In this document: positions 46,118 through 54,236 of the stretch, piece by piece
Layout of the letters: each line of letters starts with the position of its first letter
Numbering within the stretch: the first letter of the stretch is position 1
The notes under the pieces: generated by a model
Told to the model about the DNA's origin: nothing
What the model saw: only the letters and a program-made list of their open reading frames with translations
Databases searched by the model: none
NCBI GenBank assembly: GCA_022360015.1
Contig: JAKSDQ010000111.1
Span: forward strand, 1 to 62,526
DNA length: 62,526 bases
Reading direction: 5' to 3'
DNA from: Cytophagales bacterium
Lineage (GTDB): Bacteria; Bacteroidota; Bacteroidia; Cytophagales; Cyclobacteriaceae
Program-made: the position numbers and the translations under genes

Positions 46118-46154
46118 AACCGCCAGCCAGGACTTTTTTGTCAGGCTGGCGGTT
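46118..46154. terminator. Strong hairpin after cassette A
   Basis: aaccgccagcc (46118-46128) and ggctggcggtt (46144-46154) are perfect 11-bp arms around a loop holding a T-run. It lies 87 bp after the DUF4374 stop and closes the operon. The rest of the 46032-46368 gap contains no gene. Confidence 0.8.
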
Positions 46155-46368
46155 GGGTTCAAAAAGATGAGCAATTGTACATACTATGGATATACCATAC
46201 ATCATAGGTGGCCTAAGCTTTTATACCAAATACTCGCTCTATTCAAAAAGCACCCGCCTGATAGAAAAGAAGGCGGGGCGCTTTAAGCATTGGATTTGGG
46301 TGCTTTCGATAGAAGCGAGAATTAATTATTGTTGTTGACTATTAAAAAAGACCGATCCGGGGTTTGTC

Positions 46369-46695
46369 TCATTTTACTCTTATGATTTGATTAGCCTTCA
46401 GGATAATTAATGCCTTCTGCATTATGTCCCTAAATTCTTCAAACTCGACTTCCGTAAAAGTAAACTGTATATCCTGGTGGCAGGTATTTACCACGATATG
46501 ATCCAGGCCGTCAGGAAACCTTGACGCCGCCAGTTTAAAATCTATATCACTAAATAACCGACCGAATCTTATAAATTCTTCAGGATTAAAACCAACCAGC
46601 AGGTTTTTGTAATATAAACCTATACGCTGACAACCGGTGCATTGGGAAACATTAAAATATGTCCCATTTAAAAGCATTTCAGGATTACAAGTCAT
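46369..46695 (-). CDS. DUF6686-like CxxC small protein, copy 1, 108 aa
   Basis: The core is SQCTGCQRIGLYYKNLLVGF with a CxxC pair, then NPEEFIRFGRLF, then a helical C-terminus (VEFEEFRDIMQKALIILKA). A paralogue with the same order (CTCCREFNLAYKNLLITF, YHWLEAG, NDEEVEEILGMIEEAMIIVEA) lies at 47251. Both are short cytosolic proteins that could hold a metal or Fe-S centre at the CxxC. Function is unknown. It overlaps the 62-residue gene upstream by 11 bp, and that gene is preceded by a Fur-like palindrome. Confidence 0.75.
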   Translation of the reverse strand: MTCNPEMLLNGTYFNVSQCTGCQRIGLYYKNLLVGFNPEEFIRFGRLFSDIDFKLAASRFPDGLDHIVVNTCHQDIQFTFTEVEFEEFRDIMQKALIILKANQIIRVK

Positions 46696-46873
46696 CTTTC
46701 TTTTTTTTTGAAGGTAATTTATTTTTAAATGCGTTGACCTTTGTTAGCACAATTTCCTTCAGGTAAGGACAATTGGATTCTTTTATGATGGATTGCAGTT
46801 TTAACATATTGGGATATTCATGGTCTAACTCAAGTATCAACTGGCTTATCAAATAATCATAACTATTATTCAT
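46685..46873 (-). CDS. Small hypothetical protein, 62 aa, iron-linked operon
   Basis: MNNSYDYLISQLILELDHEY continues into a helix with a single cysteine (SNCPYLKEIVLTKVNAFKNK) and ends in a lysine stretch. It is not recognised. It overlaps the DUF6686-like gene and sits 80 bp after the palindrome at 46954, so the two genes form one probably iron-controlled unit. Confidence 0.6.
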   Translation of the reverse strand: MNNSYDYLISQLILELDHEYPNMLKLQSIIKESNCPYLKEIVLTKVNAFKNKLPSKKKKDDL

Positions 46874-46953
46874 GGTTCAGGAGGTTTATGTCTTCCGACA
46901 AACTGTTATGTTTCCTGCATGGCAGGTTACAGCCTTCAAAATAATTGGCTATT

Positions 46954-46994
46954 TTTATTTAGATTAATTCTAAATAAATAACAATACAAATATC
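46954..46994 (-). promoter_or_regulatory. Fur-like operator and -7 box before the DUF6686-like operon
   Basis: TTTATTTAGA-TTAAT-TCTAAATAAA (46954-46978) has perfect 10-bp arms. On the reverse strand GATATTTG (46987-46994) is one base off TAnnTTTG and lies 8 bp upstream of the palindrome, the same layout as at 31699. The remaining spacer to 47250 has no other signal that I can see. Confidence 0.7.
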
Positions 46995-47250
46995 ACTTTC
47001 TGTGATATACTTGTCAATCCCAATGCTTAGGTATATTGAGTCACTACTGGTAGTTATTATTGGTCAATTTTTAGTTTTTTCTGTAAGAAGGTTGCATTGA
47101 GGCGGCCATTTATGGTAACTTCTCTTTCATAACTATCAATAGCTATTTTTTTCACGACTGTTAGCGATTGACATTAGTGACCGGCAGTATTATATTAAAG
47201 CACCGAGAACAATCCGAAAATGATTTTCTTAATTCACCAAATCCTTTAAA

Positions 47251-47586
47251 ATGCATACCGAATCAAAAAAGTTTAAAATCCTCTCAAGTTGTAAAGAGGG
47301 GTATATTGGGGTTTGCACATGTTGCCGGGAGTTTAATCTTGCCTACAAAAATTTACTTATCACCTTTCCTGAGGATGGTATGGTAAATTTTTATCATTGG
47401 TTAGAGGCAGGAATCAAAAAGCCTGATACCAGCATTTCCTTACAACACAACAGAAACAGGGTATACAAAGGTCCCGCCAGCAATTTTTACATGGCCTTTA
47501 ATGATGAGGAAGTTGAAGAAATCCTTGGCATGATCGAGGAGGCCATGATCATTGTGGAAGCCAAAAGGATTATTATGTTTGGTTAA
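47251..47586 (+). CDS. DUF6686-like CxxC small protein, copy 2, 111 aa
   Basis: Paralogue of the protein at 46369: SSCKEGYIGVCTCCREFN gives three cysteines around a CxCC site, then LAYKNLLITFPEDG and FYHWLEAG, and an acidic C-terminal helix (DEEVEEILGMIEEAM). It lies head to head with the first copy around the Fur-like palindrome and 13 bp before the ChaN-like gene, so it is likely translated with it. A longer upstream frame is out of register and ignored. Confidence 0.75.
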   Translation: MHTESKKFKILSSCKEGYIGVCTCCREFNLAYKNLLITFPEDGMVNFYHWLEAGIKKPDTSISLQHNRNRVYKGPASNFYMAFNDEEVEEILGMIEEAMIIVEAKRIIMFG

Positions 47587-47599
47587 AAGAGGCTATCCC

Positions 47600-48460
47600 A
47601 TGACAAAATATCTTATTGGCGCATTATTCATTTCGTTGCATTCATGGTCGCAAAACATTGAAGCCTACAGTATTTTTGAAGGAAGCGGAAAAAAAAGTAA
47701 TTATCAAAAAATGCAGAAAGGCATAAAGGATGCTCGAATAGTATTCTTCGGAGAGTTACATAATAATGCTATGGCACATTGGCTAAAGCTACAGCTACTT
47801 AAAAGTGTCTTTGCTACGTACGAGAACATAACTATCGCTATGGAAATGTTCGAAGCCGATGACCAAATTGTGTTGGACGAATACTTGCAAGGTTTCATTA
47901 AGGAAAAGCACCTGATTAACGAAGCAAAAGTTTGGAATAATTATGCAACCGATTATAGACCGATCATCGAATATGCAAAATTGAATGGTATTCGTGTAAT
48001 TGCTTCAAATATTCCAAGACGCTATGCAAATTTGGTTTACCGGGAGGGATTCAGTGCCCTCGATAGTTTAAGCGATCGATCAAAGGCATGGATAGCACCG
48101 TTGCCTATTCAGTTTGACGCTGAGCTTCCGGGTTACAAATATATGATTGAACAGATGGGAGGTCATGGCGGCGGCAATCCGCAGAATATAGCAAAAGCGC
48201 AGGCCATAAAAGATGCTACCATGGCTCATTTTCTGATTCGAAATCTAAAAGATACGGACAAAATTATTCATTACAATGGCTCCTATCATAGCCAAAACAG
48301 AGAAGGGATTGTTTGGTATGTTAATCAATCAGCGCCATCATTAGCTGTTAAAACAATTCAGGTAGTTGAACAAAAAGAGATAAAGAAGCTCGATGAGAAA
48401 AATAATGGCCTGGCAGATTTTGTAATATGTGTGCCAGAGGATATGACTAAAACGTATTAG
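47600..48460 (+). CDS. ChaN-like haem/iron-regulated protein, 286 aa
   Basis: ATG 47600 is chosen because MTKYLIGALFISLHSWSQ is a signal peptide; the open frame reaches further upstream but into the previous gene. ChaN family blocks are ARIVFFGELHNNAMAHWL, ITIAMEMFEADDQIVLDEYL, NYATDYRPIIEYAKLNGIRV and IASNIPRRYANLVYREG, and HYNGSYHSQNREGI near the C-terminus carries histidines. In Campylobacter ChaN is an iron-regulated surface lipoprotein that binds haem; here no lipobox cysteine is evident. Coupling with a CxxC protein and a Fur-like site supports an iron or haem role. Confidence 0.85.
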   Translation: MTKYLIGALFISLHSWSQNIEAYSIFEGSGKKSNYQKMQKGIKDARIVFFGELHNNAMAHWLKLQLLKSVFATYENITIAMEMFEADDQIVLDEYLQGFIKEKHLINEAKVWNNYATDYRPIIEYAKLNGIRVIASNIPRRYANLVYREGFSALDSLSDRSKAWIAPLPIQFDAELPGYKYMIEQMGGHGGGNPQNIAKAQAIKDATMAHFLIRNLKDTDKIIHYNGSYHSQNREGIVWYVNQSAPSLAVKTIQVVEQKEIKKLDEKNNGLADFVICVPEDMTKTY

Positions 48461-48608
48461 TTTTCTATATTCCTGTTTTTTCTAATCAATTATTGTAAGG
48501 CACGGCACCTTTTTTCCCATGCTTGCCAAGAGCCAATGCCCGGGAATTTGTCTGTGGCATTGCAGGTACACCGAAATTAATTGCTTCCCGCAATCCTTCA
48601 TCGTCGCA

Positions 48609-48776
48609 TTATTGCTTATACGGCTTATTAACTGTAGCCCAAATCGGTAAGGGCAATAATGAACCGGTGGGGAACAGCACTTCAGCATTGTTATAGTCCG
48701 GGTTTAGTGTCACATTGCCATTTTGATCAGCCGCCTCATCGGGGTTGACATTGTAATAAGTAATATCCGCACTTAT
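48609..48776 (-). pseudogene. C-terminal remnant of an unidentified secreted protein
   Basis: Reading from 48776 downwards gives ISADITYYNVNPDEAADQNG, then NVTLNPDYNNAEVLFPTGSL, then PLPIWATVNKPYKQ and a stop. It is bounded upstream by a stop inside the FtsX gene end and has no start. The Asn/Asp/Tyr-rich style and tail suggest an exported nutrient-binding (SusD-like) or surface protein, but I cannot place it. The rest of the 48461-48608 spacer is empty. Confidence 0.4.
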
Positions 48777-51181
48777 TCACTGCGTAAAATCCTGGCGGGG
48801 TTAACCCGGACTGTCCTGATGGACTGATAACTGATAGTCAGCAAAGAAATCGTTAAAACTACCAGCCCGGTAACAGCAAAGATCCACCAATGAATTTCCG
48901 TCCTGTATACATAGTTTTCCAGCCATCTGCTCATCCAGTACCAGGCTACAGGACTGATAATGAAGAAGGCCATGAGCACCAGCAAAAGAAAATCTTTGGT
49001 TAACACTATAACAAGACCCACAGGCGATGCACCAAGCACTTTACGAATAGCCATTTCTTTTGTACGTTGTACAATAACAAACGAGATTAACCCAAATGCA
49101 CCCAAACATGCTATAATAATGGCCAACCCGGTGAATGTGGCAAATAATTGAAGGAAGTGTTTTTCCTTTATGTACATCTGATCCACACGCTCATCAAGGA
49201 AAGAATAAGTAAATGGTTCTGTCAATCCATACTTATCCCATTCCTGTTGGATGGCCTGAATCGCCCGGGTAAGATGATCAGTATTAATTTTTACAACCAC
49301 CTCATTAAGATAATTGTCTGTGATAAAAAAGACCATGGGTGTAATTTTGGTATACAGATCTTCAAAATGAAAATCTTCCACCACACCAATGATTGTTTTT
49401 GGTTCCTTCTCACTACCAATTCGCAGAATTTCTCCTAAAGGATTATCGAAACCAAAAAACCTTTTTGCGGACTCATTGATGATAATGGCCTGATTACTGT
49501 CTGTCGGATAGCGCTTCATAAAAGTGCGACCTGCTGTAAGCTTAATATCCATGGTTTCAAAAAAGTCAAAATCAACAGCACCAAATGCCAGAATTGTGTC
49601 ATTGTTGCTTGTGCTTCTGGTAGTTGTTGTAAAGTCGAAGAAACGTTCGGTCAGGCTTTTATTACTGGCGGAAATATGCTCAAAAGCAGAATTTTGTAAT
49701 AAATTGGCTTTGAAGGTAAAATAGTTTTTGATGAACTCATTAGACTGAACCGGCAGTGTGATAACCTGTTGGGTTTGAAAACCCAGGTTTTTGTTTCGCA
49801 GGTAAATCCATTGCTTATAAATGATCAGCGAACTGAAAATGAGGGTAATGGAAATGGCAAATTGAAAAATGACAAGCCCCTTTCTTAGCATCAGCGTTCC
49901 CTGCCCCATCCGGCTTGCACCACCTTTCAGGGCTTTCACAGGGCCAATGGCAGAAAGATAAAATGCCGGATAACTTCCGGAAGCAATACCGACTAAACCT
50001 ATCACCAAGAGACCGGTGATTATAAAATGGGGATCAAGTAACAATATGATTTCCAGGCTTTTGCCGGTAAATTGATTGAAAGCAGGAAGTAGCACAGTTA
50101 AAAGGGAGATGGCTACGATCAGCGAAATTGAAGAGATCAGGAAGGATTCTGTGATAAATTGGGCGATGACTTGCTTTTTGTTGGCGCCGAGTGCCTTGCG
50201 CATGCCCACTTCCCTGAACCGGCCCGCTCCCTGAACAGTGGCCAGATTTACATAATTAATGCAGGCGATAATGATGGTTAACAAAGCCACGGCCACAAAA
50301 ATTCGCACTTTTAAAATATCACCTACAGGGCCAATGTTGTAATCAAAATCACTTCGTAAATAAATGTCTTGCAATGGAAACAGGCTAAAAGTAATATTCT
50401 TCCTGAGTGATTCCGGAACGTTGGCGGCTACTATTCCTGGAATTGCGGCCTTCACTGACGCCACGTTTGCATCTTCCGAAAGTAAAACATATGAATACTG
50501 TGAGGCAAAATTCCACCTGGTAGTTCTGAACGCTGCTATGGCATCTGCTGTAGCCATAGAAATTAACATTTCCTTATGGATATGAGAGTTGGCCGGTATA
50601 TCTTCCATTACTCCGGTGATTTTCAGGTCGATAGTAGAATTGTTAAAGACTTCTCTCAGCGTAATAACCTTCCCTGTCGGATTTTGTGCGCCAAAGTATT
50701 TTTTTGCTTTTGTTTCTGTGATAACGACCGTGTAGGGATCAGATAAAACCTTCTGAGGATCGCCATCAATTAATGCAAAAGAGAAAATATTGAAAAAACC
50801 GGGATCGGTAAATCCGATCACATCCGGTTCCATCAACTCCAAAATTTTGCCTTGATTTTCCACAGATTTTTTGCCCTGAAACAGATTATCTACCCGGGTA
50901 AAGTTTTCAATACCGGAAATGTTTTCGTTCAGCAAAGGAGCTATCGGATAGGGTGTCCGGGTGTTGGTAGCAGCTTCGTTGCCAAACGTACTGGTCTGGT
51001 AAACCAAATGAATGCGTTCCGCATTTTTATGAAAACGATCAAAACTCAATTCATCCTGTATCCAAAGTGCAATTAAAATATTGCAGGCTATTCCAACAGA
51101 GAGGCCTAATGTATTAATCAGGAAAAAAAATCTGTGTTTGAGTAAATGGCGGATGGCGACGTTTACGTAGTTGAATAACAT
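48773..51181 (-). CDS. Orphan MacB/FtsX-type ABC permease, 802 aa
   Basis: The start is set at ATG 51181 (MLFNYVNVAIRHLLKHRFFF), the usual beginning of this family; the 23 codons further upstream look like untranslated DNA. There is one N-terminal membrane helix (INTLGLSVGIACNILIALWI), a periplasmic MacB_PCD domain, and three helices around VNLATVQGAGRFREVGMRKALG. A second periplasmic domain and three more helices (LIIACLGAFGLISFVIVQRT, KEMAIRKVLGAS) complete two FtsX modules. No ATPase gene is adjacent. These permeases are numerous in Cytophagales and usually use a distant ATPase. Substrate unknown. Confidence 0.9.
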   Translation of the reverse strand: MLFNYVNVAIRHLLKHRFFFLINTLGLSVGIACNILIALWIQDELSFDRFHKNAERIHLVYQTSTFGNEAATNTRTPYPIAPLLNENISGIENFTRVDNLFQGKKSVENQGKILELMEPDVIGFTDPGFFNIFSFALIDGDPQKVLSDPYTVVITETKAKKYFGAQNPTGKVITLREVFNNSTIDLKITGVMEDIPANSHIHKEMLISMATADAIAAFRTTRWNFASQYSYVLLSEDANVASVKAAIPGIVAANVPESLRKNITFSLFPLQDIYLRSDFDYNIGPVGDILKVRIFVAVALLTIIIACINYVNLATVQGAGRFREVGMRKALGANKKQVIAQFITESFLISSISLIVAISLLTVLLPAFNQFTGKSLEIILLLDPHFIITGLLVIGLVGIASGSYPAFYLSAIGPVKALKGGASRMGQGTLMLRKGLVIFQFAISITLIFSSLIIYKQWIYLRNKNLGFQTQQVITLPVQSNEFIKNYFTFKANLLQNSAFEHISASNKSLTERFFDFTTTTRSTSNNDTILAFGAVDFDFFETMDIKLTAGRTFMKRYPTDSNQAIIINESAKRFFGFDNPLGEILRIGSEKEPKTIIGVVEDFHFEDLYTKITPMVFFITDNYLNEVVVKINTDHLTRAIQAIQQEWDKYGLTEPFTYSFLDERVDQMYIKEKHFLQLFATFTGLAIIIACLGAFGLISFVIVQRTKEMAIRKVLGASPVGLVIVLTKDFLLLVLMAFFIISPVAWYWMSRWLENYVYRTEIHWWIFAVTGLVVLTISLLTISYQSIRTVRVNPARILRSE

Positions 51182-51461
51182 GGTATGGAGCGATAAAGTT
51201 GCCTGTAAAACTTTTGCTATCGTTGTTCCAAAGTATATGCCAAACCGCAAATAAGTGTTTGTGGCCAGGAATCAAAACCTGAAAATGAGCTAAAGCGTAC
51301 GAAATTGAACAGATGGCCCGGTATGAAACAATAGGACCTCATCAAAATCTACCTATGGGGAGCGCAGGCAGCAAAACCTCATTCATTGCTAACTCAATTT
51401 TATCTGTCATTGCTCTTGTATAGAAATCATGGAACGAAATTACAGGTATATAAATTTAAAT

Positions 51462-51617
51462 ATGAAACCCCACCAAAAACTACTTGGCCTGTTTGTCGGA
51501 ATTTTTTTCATGGCCAATGTACCACCGGCTCAAACGGGTTTTTATATAAAACCCGAACCTTCCGGAAATGGGACCTTATGGGACGATGCCTATGGTGACT
51601 TAGTCAGCCTTAGATGA
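51462..51617 (+). pseudogene. N-terminal stump of a secreted beta-helix-type protein
   Basis: MKPHQKLLGLFVGIFFMANV is a signal peptide. FYIKPEPSGNGTLWDDAYGD then matches the opening of right-handed beta-helix / choice-of-anchor proteins (usual form YVKPxGxGxGSSWxxAxxDL). After about 50 codons it ends at a stop inside the last bases of the convergent PepSY gene. The several hundred further residues normal for such proteins are gone. The cut falls exactly at the edge of cassette B, marking a rearrangement breakpoint. Confidence 0.7.
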
Positions 51618-52832
51618 GGTGACCCAAGAAGTTCTTTCCTTGGCTGATTCCAGGTTAAGCTGCACGGCAGGTGCCTTACGGTTTTTTTTGCTTTTCCGGG
51701 CTTTATTTTTCCTGCCCCACCAGATCATAAAGCCTGTTATCGGTAGGCTGGCTATTTGGAGGCTGATGAAAAAAACCAGTATTTTTCCCGGTAATCCCAG
51801 GATAGCACCAATGTGCGTATCGTAATTCATAAGGATCATCTTATCCGCCAGGTCGGTATTTTCATAAATCCCATAGAGGCTGGTCGCTTCCAGTTCCATG
51901 AGTGTATATTGATCGTAGTAACGATAGTCGGAACTATAATGGATACCTTCCTCATAAGAAATCTCGACATATATGCTTGCCGAGTCAGTATAAGGATAAT
52001 GGATTTCAAACTGTCGCGCCTGTGGAAATTCTGTTTTAAGTATCGGCAATAAACGGTCAATAGGCGGAGTGCCCGTGGTATCGGGAACATATAGCGGTTT
52101 ATGATCCGGGATTGTAAAAGTAAGTGGCTTATCGCCTCCGAATGCCTGGTATGCTGCCTTTCCGAACCAGTCAAAGGCCATGACTAAGCCGGTAAATGCA
52201 ATAATTACTGCTATAAAGCTAGCATAGAATCCTATCACAGTGTGGAGGTCGTAATTCTTTCTTTTCCATTGGGTGGTCGATTTCCAATCGAACCTGAATC
52301 GCTGTTTCCTGCCCTGTTTATTGCGTGGCCACCACAACACAATACCTGTGAGGAGCATGATCACGAATATCAACGTAGACCAGGAAACTATCTTAGAACC
52401 GATGCTTTCAGGTAGCCATAAGTTAAGGTGGCCGTCCAAAACAAAAGCAAAAAAGCCGCTCAAATAATCCTCAGTCTTAATGATTTCACCGTTGTATGGG
52501 TTTAAGAAAACTGCCCGGTAAAACTTCGGGTTTTCTTGATAAAAGATTACCTCGACAGCCTCCCGACTGTTGCCGTAGAGTACACCGTGGATACTTCTGC
52601 CCGGGTATACATTTTCTGCGATCTGCTTTGCTTCGCTTGGGGTAATCAATGGTTTGTTTTCTTCGCTGACCTGTCGATAATCGCGAGACCAGCTCTGAAT
52701 CTCCTCCTGAAATACCCAACAACAACCTGTCATGGCCACGATGAATACAACGATTCCCGTAGAAAACCCCAATACGAGGTGTATTTTTCTAACGATGTTA
52801 CGAAAACTGTTTTGAGCGGCTTTTTTATTCAT
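51600..52832 (-). CDS. PepSY-associated transmembrane protein of cassette B, 410 aa
   Basis: Same plan as the cassette A protein: NIVRKIHLVLGFSTGIVVFI and MTGCCWVFQEEIQSW, NPYNGEIIKTEDY in the PepSY part, TLIFVIMLLTGIVLWWPRNK, then FDWKSTTQWKRKNYDLHTVI and SFIAVIIAFTGLVMAFDW. The last helix ends ITGFMIWWGRKNKARKSK. It is probably an inner-membrane reductase or helper for ferric-siderophore use. It is the third gene of the cassette, 108 bp after DUF4374. Its 3' end overlaps a truncated gene. Confidence 0.88.
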   Translation of the reverse strand: MNKKAAQNSFRNIVRKIHLVLGFSTGIVVFIVAMTGCCWVFQEEIQSWSRDYRQVSEENKPLITPSEAKQIAENVYPGRSIHGVLYGNSREAVEVIFYQENPKFYRAVFLNPYNGEIIKTEDYLSGFFAFVLDGHLNLWLPESIGSKIVSWSTLIFVIMLLTGIVLWWPRNKQGRKQRFRFDWKSTTQWKRKNYDLHTVIGFYASFIAVIIAFTGLVMAFDWFGKAAYQAFGGDKPLTFTIPDHKPLYVPDTTGTPPIDRLLPILKTEFPQARQFEIHYPYTDSASIYVEISYEEGIHYSSDYRYYDQYTLMELEATSLYGIYENTDLADKMILMNYDTHIGAILGLPGKILVFFISLQIASLPITGFMIWWGRKNKARKSKKNRKAPAVQLNLESAKERTSWVTSSKAD

Positions 52833-52940
52833 ACTATATCATTTTATTCATTCAGTACTATAACAACAGGGCTTTACCCCGGCACCAGCTAACTGGCCTT
52901 AAAATAGCCATACAGGACAGGAACAAAGCCCGCCCCTGGC

Positions 52941-54203
52941 CTACTGCAGTCTGAAAAACCCTTTTATGGTCTTTCCGAGAATCCTGGCTCCCTGAGTAGC
53001 GGTAGCATTGGCAATATCTACCTGGTATACGTATGCTTCGGTGTCTGTTTCGATACTTGTGTACACTTTTCCGTCCTCTACAAGCACAGGCGAAGTATAG
53101 CGTTTGGCATGCAGGGGCACGTTAGCCACCTCTGTAATCGTTTGACCTTCCAGATCGATGATCACTAAACGCTGGTTAAAGTAATTTCTTTCAAATGCTT
53201 GCCATGGGCCTCCGTCGTCGTGTGTTAAGATACGGGCAATGGCTTTGTTATCACCTACATAATCGAACCAAAAGAGTTTTCCTCCGCCTGTAGCTGCTTC
53301 AACGTTAAAGAAATAAGAATTATCGAAGTCCGTTTCACCGTTTTTTATTCTCAGGATACCTGAAGGCTTGGTGGCAGCCGGTGCGAACCCTGCCATTTCG
53401 GTACCGCATGAGAAGGAGTACAAGTCACCGTTATCGGCTTCTATCAAACCAGTTGTAGCGCCATTTACCCCTATATTGGAGGTTCTTCCATCTTTTATGA
53501 TCTTTAAAGGTTCAGTTTCCATTTCCGGATAAGAATACACCGCTACGTAGGCGGTATCTGGTCTGGGCGTGGTGAAATTACCTTTCGCATCCAATACCTG
53601 GAATGGGATGAACAGTTTATCCCCTCTTACTTGTAGAGCAGTCGGCCAGGCCACCAGCGAGTCGGTGGTAGACTCAAAAATCCTTGTTCCCACAATTTTT
53701 TTGACAAATATTGTGTTAGCATCTACAAAATGTAAACGCCGGTTCGTAAAGCCGGATCGCGGGATTTCCATGGCCAGCAAAGTTTGATCATCGTCTGATG
53801 CGCCAAACATTTCGAGTGCATTTTCAAAAATAAACTCACCGATTTGTGTGATATAGCCGGCCCCATTATCGGCATATCCTGCCATTTGATTATCTACACT
53901 AAACCCGGATGAAAAAAGTGTTTTACCTACAGGATAGAAGAAGCGCCAGCCGGTTTGCTCAATACCGGTGCCTATGGCTGAAATTTCACCTGTCATGATA
54001 TCGTCCTGGCTAATGATAAATTCAGTTTCATTGCCCCCGGTAGATTTAAATGCCATGACTATACCCCCGGATGATGTCGAAGTAGCACCATCATCGGGTA
54101 CTGCGCTGGGATCGTCGTCGTCACAGGCTGATAATAGGACACTACTTACAGCTAAAGCCATGATTAAATAGGTGCTGAATTTATGGTTAAGGTAACTTTT
54201 CAT
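52941..54203 (-). CDS. DUF4374 surface lipoprotein of cassette B, 420 aa
   Basis: The signal (MALAVSSVLLSAC) ends at C27, followed by DDDDP, the same acidic export tag as in the cassette A protein. DUF4374 landmarks: FIISQDDIMTGEISAIGTG, FGASDDDQTLLAMEIP, YPEMETEPLKIIKDGRTSNI, GLIEADNGDLYSFSCGTEM, KPSGILRIKNGETDFDNSYF, and the C-terminal EDGKVYTSIETDTEAYVYQV. It follows the receptor gene by 33 bp on the same message and probably sits on the cell surface next to the receptor. Confidence 0.9.
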   Translation of the reverse strand: MKSYLNHKFSTYLIMALAVSSVLLSACDDDDPSAVPDDGATSTSSGGIVMAFKSTGGNETEFIISQDDIMTGEISAIGTGIEQTGWRFFYPVGKTLFSSGFSVDNQMAGYADNGAGYITQIGEFIFENALEMFGASDDDQTLLAMEIPRSGFTNRRLHFVDANTIFVKKIVGTRIFESTTDSLVAWPTALQVRGDKLFIPFQVLDAKGNFTTPRPDTAYVAVYSYPEMETEPLKIIKDGRTSNIGVNGATTGLIEADNGDLYSFSCGTEMAGFAPAATKPSGILRIKNGETDFDNSYFFNVEAATGGGKLFWFDYVGDNKAIARILTHDDGGPWQAFERNYFNQRLVIIDLEGQTITEVANVPLHAKRYTSPVLVEDGKVYTSIETDTEAYVYQVDIANATATQGARILGKTIKGFFRLQ

Positions 54204-54236
54204 TATCTTTTAATTAAGTGTTAAAAATAAAATGTG

